64,000 bases of DNA from Prochlorococcus sp. AG-363-O15 (lineage in GTDB: Bacteria; Cyanobacteriota; Cyanobacteriia; PCC-6307; Cyanobiaceae), in NCBI GenBank assembly GCA_003278255.1, contig QCFZ01000004.1:1-64000 (forward strand), given 5' to 3'. Position numbers and translations under genes: made by a program. Positions 48,941-57,515 of the stretch are shown here, one piece after another. Position 1 is the first letter of the stretch. The number at the start of each line of letters is the position of its first letter. The notes below the pieces were generated by a model. That model was not told the origin of the DNA. It was given only the letters and a program-made list of their open reading frames with translations, and did not search any database.

Positions 48941-49040
48941 AAATCAGCTAAATTAGCATCCTATCTTTAAAAATATAGCTTTTTTCCCGATAAGCACTAA
49001 AGTTCAGGCAAGGATAAGTAAACCCAGTCTAGAAGATCCT

Positions 49041-49406
49041 ATGGATGATAATTTTAAATCTTCTCAAACTACCGTAGAAGCAGAGGTAGTAGATAGCTCT
49101 GTAATTGACGAGAATACATTTAGAAAAGTTCTAATAAAGGCTGGCAGATCACTTGCCATACCAGCCTTAGAGGCATATGAAATGATTATAGATCCATCAA
49201 CACCACCTCAGGCAAGACTGACAATGCTTGCCGCACTTACTTACTTGATAATGCCTTTGGATCTAATCCCAGACCTTATTCCAGTTGCTGGATTTAGCGA
49301 CGACCTTGTTGCATTAACTGCAGTAATTAGTCTATGGAGTAATCACATCACTCCTCAGATACGAGATAGAGCGCGCCGCAAACTAAATAAATGGATTCCT
49401 CTTTAA
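49041..49406 (+). CDS. DUF1232 (YkvA-like) membrane protein
   Basis: The 121-residue protein has an acidic N-terminal tail and a DUF1232 core: LTMLAALTYLIMPLDLIPDLIPVAGFSDDLVAL at about 60-92. One or two short hydrophobic helices are visible. The function of the family is unknown. The last 16 bp overlap the following gene, so the two are probably co-translated. Confidence 0.83.
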   Translation: MDDNFKSSQTTVEAEVVDSSVIDENTFRKVLIKAGRSLAIPALEAYEMIIDPSTPPQARLTMLAALTYLIMPLDLIPDLIPVAGFSDDLVALTAVISLWSNHITPQIRDRARRKLNKWIPL

Positions 49407-49750
49407 CCCAAATGTCTTCTTGGTCAGAAAAAACCGAAGAAGATCTGGCACTTCTACTGAAAGATTGGCTAAAGCAACAAGGTAAGACTCAAGCAGATCT
49501 ACGTAGAAGTCTTCAAGCAGTATCCACCAGAATGCCAGCCTTAATTGAAGTCTTAAAACAAGAATACTTAAAAGGAGGAATGCCTATGGTCGCAAATCGT
49601 CTGTGTGCAATTGAACAAGAATGGTCAATAAATCAATCGACAAATCAAATAAGCAAAGACAACAAAGATCCTTTTGGCCAGCTAGACCTTATCTTGCAAG
49701 AAATTAGAGACGACTATGAAATCAACGATTTAAAAGACCAACCAAAATAA
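49391..49750 (+). CDS. conserved hypothetical protein coupled to DUF1232 gene
   Basis: This 119-residue, mostly helical and charged protein is not recognised as a named family. LKDWLKQQGKTQADLRRSLQ resembles the first helices of a helix-turn-helix regulator, but the recognition helix is not convincing. The start overlaps the upstream gene by 16 bp; a second Met at codon 8 would place the start just after that gene's stop. The role is unknown. Confidence 0.7.
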   Translation: MDSSLTQMSSWSEKTEEDLALLLKDWLKQQGKTQADLRRSLQAVSTRMPALIEVLKQEYLKGGMPMVANRLCAIEQEWSINQSTNQISKDNKDPFGQLDLILQEIRDDYEINDLKDQPK

Positions 49751-49855
49751 ATTTAAAAAAAATTCTCATATTATAAGAAGATATTCTCTGAGATTCCTCT
49801 CTTCTTATGAGACTAATTCATTGGCAAATCGATTTAAATTAAACAATTACTAGAT

Positions 49856-50371
49856 CTATTTCCATAACAAAGTCAACCAAACCGTACCAGGCTCAGGATC
49901 TGTTCTTTCAACTCTATGCATGCGATGAGGAGTTAAATATAAGTTATCGCCAACACTTAAATTAATCAAAACATCAGGATTCTTAAGTTTTAAACTTGCA
50001 TTTCCACGTAGAAGCAAAATCCACTCATGCTCTCTTTGGTCATACCAAAATCCCTCTTCATTTGAGAAATTACAAGAAACAATCAATTCAAGCCGCCAAT
50101 CAGCACTCTCTTTTAGAAGGTATTTTTCTTCTTGTCCCTTCTTGGGAATAGATTTTGCTAACAAATTCTTCTCAAGCTGAAGCCCAATTTCAGGCTCCCC
50201 CCAACGACGTCCAATCTCATATCCCCAAGATTTTGCAAGTTCTACTACCTGATTGTGATTTTGACAGTCAGACAGCAATTTCCTCCTTCCAGGTACCTTG
50301 TCCAAAGAATCCACAAGATTCTGCAATTGTTCAACCTTATGAAGGAAACACTTCAGATCATGTTCTGCCAT
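49856..50371 (-). CDS. Nif11 domain fused to a small cupin
   Basis: The 171-residue protein has two parts. Residues 1-60 look like a Nif11 domain: LKCFLHKVEQLQNLVDSLDK, then NHNQVVELAKSWGYEIGRRWGE. Residues about 85-171 are a single cupin of the kind found as about 100-residue free proteins: QREHEWILLLRGNASL as motif 1 and VGDNLYLTPHRMHRVERTDP as motif 2, then TVWLTLLW. His115, His149 and His152 are candidate metal ligands. The partner or substrate is unknown. It is divergent from the cytochrome c6-like gene, with about 175 bp between them. Confidence 0.8.
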   Translation of the reverse strand: MAEHDLKCFLHKVEQLQNLVDSLDKVPGRRKLLSDCQNHNQVVELAKSWGYEIGRRWGEPEIGLQLEKNLLAKSIPKKGQEEKYLLKESADWRLELIVSCNFSNEEGFWYDQREHEWILLLRGNASLKLKNPDVLINLSVGDNLYLTPHRMHRVERTDPEPGTVWLTLLWK

Positions 50372-50545
50372 CTAGCAATGCCTCAATTTAAAAGTGTTAA
50401 AGAATCTCAAAGTCATAATGATTTGCAATTCAATATGCAAGTACTCCCTACCTAATCAAAAAATTATATCCAGTCAAAATTCAACCAATAGTCACAGGTT
50501 AAATTCAGTTGCTTAGATGGAACTTCCAAAGTAGGCCATTATTTC

Positions 50546-50923
50546 ATGAAACAAGACAAAAACTTTCTTCATCTATTTTGGAAGAGCTTTGAACAAGTAC
50601 TCATCTCAGCAATAATGCTTATTATAGTTTTTGGTGTCTCTAATGCTGCCTGGGCTGAAGAAAACACTATTGGCAAGGATCTGTTCATTAAAAATTGCTC
50701 TGGTTGTCATATAAATGGTGGAAATATTATTCGTAGGAACAAAACCCTAAAAATTGAAGCCTTAAAACGAAACGGTTTAGATAATCCTGAAGCTATAGCA
50801 AGAATTGCTCGAATTGGAATTGGAAGTATGAGTGGATATGAAGAAGTCTTAGGAGAGGGAGGAGATCAACTGGTTGCAAATTGGATATGGGAACAAACTC
50901 AGAATGCATGGACCCAAGGATAA
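50546..50923 (+). CDS. cytochrome c6-like protein
   Basis: This is a 125-residue precursor. The signal peptide ends in AWA at residue 37. The heme c motif is CSGCH (Cys51, Cys54, His55), followed by INGGNIIRRNKTL. Met95 in GIGSMSGYEEVL is the probable sixth ligand, and ANWIWEQTQNAW is the typical C-terminal aromatic helix. It is a class I lumenal cytochrome that could replace plastocyanin as electron carrier, or act as a low-potential c6-type paralogue; residues after Met differ from the usual MPAF, favouring a paralogue. The 3' end overlaps the convergent YciI gene by 25 bp. Confidence 0.88.
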   Translation: MKQDKNFLHLFWKSFEQVLISAIMLIIVFGVSNAAWAEENTIGKDLFIKNCSGCHINGGNIIRRNKTLKIEALKRNGLDNPEAIARIARIGIGSMSGYEEVLGEGGDQLVANWIWEQTQNAWTQG

Positions 50924-51168
50924 ATGTCTAATGAAGTCCAAATACCTTCCTTCCAATAAACGTCCTCTTGCAAAAGCTTCTTAACAATATCCAAACCACT
51001 TGCTTCAAAGATTCCAAAAACATACCTATTACATTTAGTTGGACCAAGGGTGATCAATATCCCCTGCTCCTTGAGTTTAGAAAGCCTACTTAGGTGCTCT
51101 TCACGAAAAGGGACACGCTTTTCAAGCGCGTTATCGCAGTAAGTACCCCAAAGAACAAATTGCTCCAT
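50899..51168 (-). CDS. YciI family protein
   Basis: The 89-residue protein matches the YCII-related family, a ferredoxin-like alpha+beta fold: VLWGTYCDNALEKRVPFREEHL, then LGPTKCNRYVFGIFEASGLD, and the C-terminal WTSLDIYPWV. The conserved His of the family is His20 (REEHL). The precise activity is unknown; a few members act as dehydrochlorinase-like enzymes or regulators. It is convergent with the cytochrome and divergent from the cyAbrB gene. Confidence 0.85.
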   Translation of the reverse strand: MEQFVLWGTYCDNALEKRVPFREEHLSRLSKLKEQGILITLGPTKCNRYVFGIFEASGLDIVKKLLQEDVYWKEGIWTSLDIYPWVHAF

Positions 51169-51269
51169 GCTCTCTATTTTAACTCTCCTTGGACAATTTG
51201 CTCATAAATAATTGCACAAACGGAACAAAAAAGGTTATGTTATTTGTAGATCACTCTTAATTACTGATC

Positions 51270-51641
51270 ATGCTCACTGGTAGCGACCTGCTCACTAAAG
51301 TCAAAGAACTAGGTGATGTCAGCAAATCTGATCTTGTTCGTGCTTGTGGATATGTATCCACTAAAAAAGGTGGTGGAGATCGTCTCAACTTCACTGCTTT
51401 CTACGAAGCTTTGCTTGAAGCTAAAGGAGTCAACCTTGGTGATACTGGCATCGCTGGCATTGGAAAAGGTGGAAGAAAGCTTAGTTATGTAGCTACGGTT
51501 CAAGGCAACGGTAATCTATTAATTGGCAAGGCATACACAGCCCTACTTGATCTAAAACCAGGTGATGATTTTGAGATCAAGTTAGGAAGAAAGCAAATAA
51601 GGCTTGTTCCTTCTGGGACAGATGAAGGTGACGAAGACTAA
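51270..51641 (+). CDS. cyanobacterial AbrB-like transcriptional regulator (cyAbrB)
   Basis: The 123-residue protein is of the cyAbrB family, abundant chromatin-like regulators in cyanobacteria that affect nitrogen, carbon and redox genes. The N-terminal part LTGSDLLTKVKELGDVSKSD with GYVSTKKGGGDRLNFTAFYEAL is typical, and the C-terminal AbrB-type DNA-binding region has VQGNGNLLIGKAYTALLDLKPGDDFEIKLGRKQIRL-like strands. An acidic tail ends the protein. A strong terminator follows at 51705. Whether it is the A or B paralogue cannot be settled here. Confidence 0.9.
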   Translation: MLTGSDLLTKVKELGDVSKSDLVRACGYVSTKKGGGDRLNFTAFYEALLEAKGVNLGDTGIAGIGKGGRKLSYVATVQGNGNLLIGKAYTALLDLKPGDDFEIKLGRKQIRLVPSGTDEGDED

Positions 51642-51704
51642 GTTGATGCTTTAAAAGGATTTTCTACATTCCTAAGAGATTAAACAAATTCATAAGAATA
51701 GAGA

Positions 51705-51733
51705 AAGCCCTGAAGATATCACAGGGCTTTTTT
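51705..51733 (+). terminator. rho-independent terminator after the cyAbrB gene
   Basis: A stem AAGCCCTG / CAGGGCTT (8 bp) with a 9-nt loop is followed by TTTTTT. It lies 64 bp after the stop codon and is correctly oriented. Confidence 0.85.
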
Positions 51734-51777
51734 GCTGTAATTAAATGCTTAATACTAAATTTGCTTACTATTAAAAC

Positions 51778-52593
51778 CTAACCGGCTGCCTTACGCAGCT
51801 CATTGCAAAAACTGCCTGCTTCATTAACAGCTGAACCAGGGGCAGCATTAGCGATTCTCTTAACTAAAGCACTCCCTACTATCGCTCCATCAGCACCCCA
51901 ACTTCGTACCTGACGGACCTGTTCTGGACCAGAAATTCCAAAGCCAACAGCTACAGGCCCTGTAGAAGATTCCTTGAGTTGTTTAACCAGAGCCTTTACT
52001 CTGGTCTCAATAAATGATCTTTCACCAGTAACACCAGTAACACTCACTAAATATGTAAAGCCACGACTACTCATTGCAATTCTTGTCATACGTTCCTTTG
52101 GTGTTGTAGGGGCAACTAGAAGGACTAAATCAAGTCCTCTATTAGCTGCTAATGGTGAAAGAATCTCTGCTTCTTCAAGTGGAAGATCTGGAACAACCAA
52201 ACCAGAAGCTCCTGCATTTGCCGCCTGTTCACAAAATGAATCCATTCCTAAATTAAGCAATGGATTGCTATAAGTAAAAAGTATGACCGGAACAGATAGT
52301 TTTCCTCGTAAGGAATACAACATTTCAAATACAAGCGAAGGATTTGTTCCTGAAGCAAGTGCACGACTAGCGGCAGCCTGTATTACTGGTCCATCAGCAA
52401 GTGGATCACTATATGGAATCCCAAGTTCAATAATGTCAGCACCTTTTTCTTGAAGTTTCAGCAAAATCTCAGCTGAAATGGTTAAATCAGGATCTCCTGC
52501 CATAAGAAAAGGCATAAGTGCAATACGCCCTTCCTGCTGAAGCTTCGTAAAACAAGAACTAATAGTGTTATGTAAAAAGGGTTGTGTTTTCAA
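51778..52593 (-). CDS. trpA: tryptophan synthase alpha chain
   Basis: TrpA cleaves indole-3-glycerol phosphate and passes indole to TrpB. The 271-residue TIM barrel includes [14 protein letters not shown], the catalytic-Glu stretch [21 protein letters not shown] (Glu then Asp) near 55-76, [16 protein letters not shown], and the phosphate-site [10 protein letters not shown]. The start is the ATG at 52593. trpB is not in the window. It faces the cyAbrB terminator region. Confidence 0.96.
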   Translation of the reverse strand: MKTQPFLHNTISSCFTKLQQEGRIALMPFLMAGDPDLTISAEILLKLQEKGADIIELGIPYSDPLADGPVIQAAASRALASGTNPSLVFEMLYSLRGKLSVPVILFTYSNPLLNLGMDSFCEQAANAGASGLVVPDLPLEEAEILSPLAANRGLDLVLLVAPTTPKERMTRIAMSSRGFTYLVSVTGVTGERSFIETRVKALVKQLKESSTGPVAVGFGISGPEQVRQVRSWGADGAIVGSALVKRIANAAPGSAVNEAGSFCNELRKAAG

Positions 52594-52646
52594 GAGGTCT
52601 CCTTAGCAAAAAATGAAACAGAAAATAATGTAAGTTTTGGAACAAT

Positions 52647-52994
52647 TTACAAATCAGATGGTGCCTGAAGTGTTTTCTTATCAGCCTCAACCTCTTCGAT
52701 CAGACGAATCTGCTCATGTTCAGACATGGAATCAAATCTCGACTGAAGTTCTTCATTAGTCAGCTCTTCATAGGCCTTCCTGTAACGCTTTCTCTGTTCT
52801 ATGAAAGTCATTTTACCGGTGACAACACGGAACAAATAGGAGCCGGTCCACGCAATAACAACAACCACAAGAAAAGCCTCTGAGGCAATACCAGCTGAAG
52901 CACCTTCAAAACCTAAAAAACGAAATCCCCAAAAGGCAATAGCGCCTAGCAACAAGGTCAAGAGGCCAAGTTGAATGACTTGTAAACGTGTCAA
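52647..52994 (-). CDS. DUF3007 family membrane protein
   Basis: The 115-residue protein has two membrane helices (about 5-26 and 35-56) and a soluble charged C terminus, and matches the cyanobacterial DUF3007 family: FRVVTGKMTFIEQRKRYRKAY and RFDSMSEHEQIRLIEEVE. The function is unknown, but the gene sits 4 bp after ndhL on the same strand, so a role near the NDH-1 complex or thylakoid membrane is a reasonable inference. Confidence 0.8.
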   Translation of the reverse strand: MTRLQVIQLGLLTLLLGAIAFWGFRFLGFEGASAGIASEAFLVVVVIAWTGSYLFRVVTGKMTFIEQRKRYRKAYEELTNEELQSRFDSMSEHEQIRLIEEVEADKKTLQAPSDL

Positions 52995-52998
52995 CGGC

Positions 52999-53223
52999 TC
53001 ACCCCTCTCCTTGACCTTTGAAGCGAAAATTGAGAAAAGGAGAGAACAAAATCAACCCAGGAAAAAAGACAAACACCAAACCATAAATGCCCAACCTTTC
53101 TATTTTGCCCATAATGTGCCAACGTTTGTTCATCCAAAAATAAAGAAACAATGGCACTACAACTAAATAGAGGAAGCCCAGAGTTGCATAAGCAGCTAGG
53201 ACAAGCAATGAGTTGTTGATCAT
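52999..53223 (-). CDS. ndhL: NAD(P)H-quinone oxidoreductase subunit L
   Basis: This small two-helix subunit (74 residues) is specific to the cyanobacterial/plastid NDH-1 complex and is needed for its assembly and activity. [27 protein letters not shown] and [22 protein letters not shown] are diagnostic. The start is the ATG at 53223. It is followed after 4 bp by the DUF3007 gene. ndhD is found separately at 24937. Confidence 0.94.
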   Translation of the reverse strand: MINNSLLVLAAYATLGFLYLVVVPLFLYFWMNKRWHIMGKIERLGIYGLVFVFFPGLILFSPFLNFRFKGQGEG

Positions 53224-53311
53224 TTGGGTTCCCCTGTCATCAGAGACACTATGGGATAGAACTGACGAAAGAAATCTAGAATGAACTCAGGGCCTTGGCC
53301 CAATCATCCAA

Positions 53312-53397
53312 GGGAGCATGGCGGAATTGGTAGACGCAGCGGACTTAAAATCCGCAGGTCGTAAAAGGCTGTGGGGGTTCAAGTCCCCCTGCTCCCA
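53312..53397 (+). tRNA. tRNA-Leu (anticodon UAA)
   Basis: This is an 86-nt class II tRNA. The acceptor stem GGGAGCA pairs with TGCTCCC, with discriminator A. The D arm is in GGCGGAATTGGTAGACGC, the anticodon stem GCGGA/TCCGC encloses the loop CTTAAAA with anticodon TAA, a long variable arm follows, and the T arm is GGGGGTTCAAGTCCCCC. CCA is not encoded. The group I intron present in this tRNA in many other cyanobacteria is absent: the anticodon loop is continuous. Confidence 0.97.
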
Positions 53398-53521
53398 TTA
53401 AAGATATATCTAGATAAGGGCAGTTTTTAAAAAGGCTAATTTCTTATTAATCTAAAAGAATATGAATATGTTCTATATATCAAATGAAATAACTCATCAT
53501 CTGTTCATGAGTTGTATTGGC

Positions 53522-54589
53522 CTAATCCTTTCTTAGAACTCGCCATCGCAAATTCTCACCAGAATGAAATGGAACCAAATTCTCCTGGCATTTATCCTCA
53601 AGTTCAACTTGAAAAGAAGACCGTATTGTATGAGTACATTTCTCAAGTGTGATTAAACTCTTATTTAATGGCAAACCATAGAAAGCGGCGCCAAATTCAC
53701 TAGCAAAAGCCTCTAATCGATCAAGTGCGTCTTCTGCTTCAAAAACATCAAGATAACTTTCAAGTGCATAAGGCGCATTAAATATCCCAGCACATCCACA
53801 TGAACTCTGCTTAGCAGCTCTCAAATGAGGGGCTGAATCTGTCCCAAGGAAAAATCTCGGATTACCGCTAGTTGCTGCACGTCGTAAAGCTAAACGATGT
53901 CGTTCTCTTTTCGCTACTGGCAGACAATAAAAATCACTTCGTAATCCACCAGAAAACATTGCATTGCGATTGATATGTAAATGGTGAGGAGTGATAGTTG
54001 CTGCCAACCTGGAAGAACTGGCTTCAACAAACCTAACTGCTTGCTCTGTTGTAATATGTTCTAAAACTACACGAAGATTTGGATAACGACTTAACAACGG
54101 GATCAAACATCTATCAATAAAAACAGCTTCTCTATCAAAAATATCTATATGAGATTCGGTTGATTCTCCATGAATAAGTAGTGGCATATCAATCCGTTCC
54201 ATCGTCTCAAGAAGAGAATGAATTGCATCTATAGAAGTAACACCTTCGCTAGAATTGGTTGTAGAATTAGCAGGATAAAGTTTTGCAGCAAAAAAAACAC
54301 CCTTATTATAACCATCCTCCAATTCTTTAGAACAAAAGTCATCAGTTAAATAAGCCGTCATCAATGGAGTAAATAAATCTTTTGAAGGAATTGCAGCAAT
54401 TATTCTTTGACGATAAGCCTCTGCAGCTACAATAGTTTTAATAGGAGGCAAAATATTGGGCATCACAATCGCTCGTCGAAACACTCGAGTTGTATGACCT
54501 AAAACAGATTTCAAAATAGATCCATCTCTAAGGTGTAAATGCCAATCATCAGGCTGGCGTAATGTAAGTAGATCAATAGAATTTGTCAC
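53522..54589 (-). CDS. pyrC: dihydroorotase
   Basis: This zinc amidohydrolase cyclises carbamoyl-aspartate in pyrimidine synthesis. The 355-residue protein is of the E. coli PyrC type: metal-binding DDWHLHLRDG at the N terminus, AKLYPANSTTNSSEG with the carboxylated Lys region, LLIHGESTESHIDIFDRE, VLEHITTEQAVRFV, ATITPHHLHINRNAMF, and FLGTDSAPHLRAAKQSSC. The start is the ATG at 54589. A 407-bp region without a clear gene lies upstream. Confidence 0.96.
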   Translation of the reverse strand: MTNSIDLLTLRQPDDWHLHLRDGSILKSVLGHTTRVFRRAIVMPNILPPIKTIVAAEAYRQRIIAAIPSKDLFTPLMTAYLTDDFCSKELEDGYNKGVFFAAKLYPANSTTNSSEGVTSIDAIHSLLETMERIDMPLLIHGESTESHIDIFDREAVFIDRCLIPLLSRYPNLRVVLEHITTEQAVRFVEASSSRLAATITPHHLHINRNAMFSGGLRSDFYCLPVAKRERHRLALRRAATSGNPRFFLGTDSAPHLRAAKQSSCGCAGIFNAPYALESYLDVFEAEDALDRLEAFASEFGAAFYGLPLNKSLITLEKCTHTIRSSFQVELEDKCQENLVPFHSGENLRWRVLRKD

Positions 54590-54996
54590 TAAATTGACTC
54601 CTTAATTAGATAAAGATAAAGAGTTCGGTAAAAGAAAAAAAATAATGAACACTTTCGAAAAGAGTTTCTTTTCCTGATTCTAATGGAAAAAATATTGTAT
54701 AGAGCATAACAGTTTCAAGTAAAAAGATTATTAAAAAAAATCATAAGGAAAATGGGCTTAAACTGTAGTGTCAATAAAAAGTGTGTCAATCAATCTCATA
54801 CCTTAATACGGGTCAAGCCAAGTAAATACACCTCAATTGCTACAAAAACATTCTTTGTGTCTAATGGTCAAGTGCGTCTCCAAACCAGACTTAGCAAAGC
54901 GACATGAAGAAATATCAGTTAAAACAAGAATATTGACTCCTTAGGACATCAAAGTTGAATCAAGGAGCAAAATCCAATGATCTTTAAAGCTTCAGT
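54590..54996. other. 407-bp intergenic region between pyrC and the cation antiporter
   Basis: This is the only long non-coding stretch. It must hold both promoters of the divergent neighbours. A 12-bp direct repeat, ATTGACTCCTTA, occurs at 54593-54604 and 54932-54943. An octamer GTGTCAAT occurs at 54768-54775 and 54783-54790, 15 bp apart. A 26-codon ORF at 54864-54944 is the longest ATG-started frame seen and is not convincing. No strong hairpin or known small RNA is recognised. Confidence 0.6.
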
Positions 54997-56106
54997 ATGC
55001 CAAGTTTCTTAATTTCAATCTTAGAATTACTAGCAGGGATAGGCCTTCTATTTGGTGGTGGAGAACTTTTTGTAAAAGGTTCAGTAGCTTTGTCGCTAAT
55101 TCTAGGAATTCCTCAGCTAGTAATTGGCTTAACAGTGGTTTCTCTTGGGACAAGTGCGCCAGAACTGTTTGTCAGTATTGGATCATTTTTTAAAGGGTCC
55201 GACACACTTGCGGTAAGCAATGTCGTTGGAAGCAACATTTTCAATGTTTTAGTGGTTCTTGGTAGTAGCGCATTAATTCTTCCTTTACAAGTCGAAAGTC
55301 GATTAGTAAGAAGGGATGTGCCATTGCTTTTGGCAGTTTCTGCAGCTGTTTGGGGAATGGCCTCAACAGGAAATGTGACATGGCAAGCAGGCTTAGCACT
55401 TCTAATCGCTTTAACAATTAATACGGCTTGGGAAATAAGAACAGTTAGAGAGACTCCAGATGGCATGGAAAATGCTGAACCTCAAATAAATTCCACTTAC
55501 TCAGTTGGTGGATGGCCGAAGGCAATAATTAATATTTCTATCGGAATTACTCTTCTGTCTATAGGTTCAAATCTCTTAGTCAATGGTGCAGGTGCAACCG
55601 CTGAAATATTAGGAGTAAGTGAAGCAATCATTGGCTTAACAATTGTATCCGCAGGAACATCAATGCCGGAGCTGATTACATCTATAGTTGCCGCATTAAG
55701 AGGTAAAACAGATTTAGCTATTGGGAATGTTGTTGGGAGTAGTCTTTTAAACCAATTATTAGTACTTGGAAGTTGTGCTTTTATCTCTGGGGGGAATGGA
55801 TTAGATGTTGAAAACATATTAATCCAAAGAGACTTGCCTATTATGGTTGCAACAACTTTAGCTTGTATGCCAATCTTCTGGACAGAGGGAAGAATAACTA
55901 GACTTGAAGGTGGGATTCTATTAACACTATATATATTCTACTTAGTAGATCAAATCCTTCCTTACACAATCCCAACATTCCACAACCAATTTAGACTTAC
56001 AATAATATGTGTTATTCTACCAATATTAATCATATTAATAACAAATCAGACAATTAATTATTGGTTTCAAACCAGAAAACAAAAAAGGTATGACAAACTT
56101 TCTTAA
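54997..56106 (+). CDS. calcium/cation antiporter (CaCA family, YrbG-like)
   Basis: This Na+/Ca2+-exchanger-type membrane protein of 369 residues has about ten helices in two inverted repeats. Each half has the alpha-repeat signature: GTSAPELFVSIGSFF with SNVVGSNIFNVLVVLG in the first, and GTSMPELITSIVAAL with GNVVGSSLLNQLLVLG in the second. Acidic Glu in each GTS-x-PE motif forms the ion site. It exports Ca2+ or another cation in exchange for H+ or Na+; the ions cannot be told from sequence. The start is the ATG at 54997. Confidence 0.9.
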   Translation: MPSFLISILELLAGIGLLFGGGELFVKGSVALSLILGIPQLVIGLTVVSLGTSAPELFVSIGSFFKGSDTLAVSNVVGSNIFNVLVVLGSSALILPLQVESRLVRRDVPLLLAVSAAVWGMASTGNVTWQAGLALLIALTINTAWEIRTVRETPDGMENAEPQINSTYSVGGWPKAIINISIGITLLSIGSNLLVNGAGATAEILGVSEAIIGLTIVSAGTSMPELITSIVAALRGKTDLAIGNVVGSSLLNQLLVLGSCAFISGGNGLDVENILIQRDLPIMVATTLACMPIFWTEGRITRLEGGILLTLYIFYLVDQILPYTIPTFHNQFRLTIICVILPILIILITNQTINYWFQTRKQKRYDKLS

Positions 56107-56108
56107 AA

Positions 56109-56126
56109 TTAAAACCCATGTTTTAA
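56109..56126. terminator. weak AT-rich stem-loop between convergent genes
   Basis: A 7-bp stem TTAAAAC / GTTTTAA with loop CCAT lies 3 bp after the antiporter stop and before the gor stop on the opposite strand. It is AT-rich and lacks a long T run, so it may be only a weak bidirectional terminator. Confidence 0.3.
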
Positions 56127-56153
56127 CTAATAGGAATATATAAGGAAAAATAT

Positions 56154-57515
56154 TTATTTCATGGTTACAAACTCCTCTGCAATAGTTGGATGCAATGCCA
56201 TTGTTCTATCAAAATCAGACTTGGTTGCTCCCATCCCAATTGCAATAGCAGCCATCTGAATTATTTCAGCTGAATGATCACCAAGCATATGGCAACCTAT
56301 AACTTGATCAGTGTATTTATTTACTATTAATTTAAGAATAGTCTTAGATCCAATCTTAGACAAGGCTTGTGACATTGGTCGAAAGGATGCTCTATAAATT
56401 AAAATATTTTCCTTTCCAAATCTAGCAATAGCATCAATTTCAGAAAGGCCTACAGCCGCTAACTCAGGCTGACTAAATACTGCTGTTGGAATAATTTCAT
56501 AATTAACTTCACGCTTAATCTTGCCAAAAACACTATCTGCAAAAGCTCTACCCTCATCTATCGCGACAGGAGTTAGGGTGATGCGGTCAGTAACATCACC
56601 AACAGCATAAATATTAGGAATATTAGTAGCTAGTTTAGAATTAACTTTTATTCTTTGATTAGCAACTTCCACGCCGGCTGACTGCAATTTTAATCTGTCC
56701 AAGTATGGCTTGCGCCCAGTCGCAAAGAGGACTCCTTCGGTTGGGAATTCTATATCAGTATTAGTCTTTAATTTAAGATTACCAGGCTGACCTTCAATCA
56801 TTGATATCTTTTGACTAAAGTAAATCTGAATACCTCTACTTTCCATTTCTTTCTTCAAGTGCTCTGAAAGCTCGTGATCAAAACCTTTTAATAAATTATT
56901 ACCTCGTACTATCTGACGAACCTGTACTCCTAAGCTATTAAGTATACAAGCAAATTCACAAGCAATAAAACCTGCTCCAACAACAACTACTTCTTTTGGA
57001 AAAGAATTCAATAAAAACAAATCATCACTAACCCATCCTAAATCAGCTCCTACGACATCAGGTCTAACTGGCCTTCCTCCAACAGCTATTAGAATCCTGT
57101 CTCCTGATATTTTTCTTGACAGTTTATCGTTGTCTGTAGATGTAATTTCAACAGTATTCGAATCTATAAAATGTGCCCATCCTTCTATCAAATCAACTCC
57201 ATTCTTAGCTAAGAGCTGTATATGCAATGCATTTAATCGATCAACTTCCTTGCGAACATTTGACAAAAGAACAGAAGTATCTGCAGAAAAGCTCTTTATT
57301 TGAACACCAAAACTACTAGCTTGTTTTAAATGCTCTTTATATAGAGATCCATAAACTAACAATTTCTTAGGTACACAACCACGAATAACGCAAGTACCTC
57401 CGACTCGGTCACCTTCTACAATTGCCACCTTGGCTCCATAACTTGCTGCTCTCTTGGCTGCAGCAAGCCCTCCTGAACCAGCACCTAAGACTATTAAATC
57501 AAAAGAATTCTTCAA
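56154..57515 (-). CDS. gor: glutathione-disulfide reductase
   Basis: This FAD-dependent pyridine-nucleotide disulfide oxidoreductase of 453 residues keeps glutathione reduced. FAD site: LIVLGAGSGGLAAAKRAASYG. Redox disulfide: GGTCVIRGCVPKKLLVYG (Cys42 and Cys47). NAD(P)H site: VVVGAGFIACEFACIL. FAD second site: NIYAVGDVTDRITLTPVAI. Active-site His/Glu at the C terminus: MALHPTIAEEFVT. The start is the ATG at 57515. It is divergent from the GST-like gene, with 214 bp between starts, so glutathione-related genes share a promoter region. Confidence 0.94.
   Translation of the reverse strand: MKNSFDLIVLGAGSGGLAAAKRAASYGAKVAIVEGDRVGGTCVIRGCVPKKLLVYGSLYKEHLKQASSFGVQIKSFSADTSVLLSNVRKEVDRLNALHIQLLAKNGVDLIEGWAHFIDSNTVEITSTDNDKLSRKISGDRILIAVGGRPVRPDVVGADLGWVSDDLFLLNSFPKEVVVVGAGFIACEFACILNSLGVQVRQIVRGNNLLKGFDHELSEHLKKEMESRGIQIYFSQKISMIEGQPGNLKLKTNTDIEFPTEGVLFATGRKPYLDRLKLQSAGVEVANQRIKVNSKLATNIPNIYAVGDVTDRITLTPVAIDEGRAFADSVFGKIKREVNYEIIPTAVFSQPELAAVGLSEIDAIARFGKENILIYRASFRPMSQALSKIGSKTILKLIVNKYTDQVIGCHMLGDHSAEIIQMAAIAIGMGATKSDFDRTMALHPTIAEEFVTMK

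Noticed and set aside
49766-49819. Imperfect inverted repeat between the convergent 49391-49750 and Nif11-cupin genes
   Set aside because: Arms match only with a five-base bulge and no T tract; too weak to call.
54864-54944. 26-codon ORF in the pyrC-antiporter gap
   Set aside because: Too short, no recognisable motif and no clear ribosome-binding site; could be chance.
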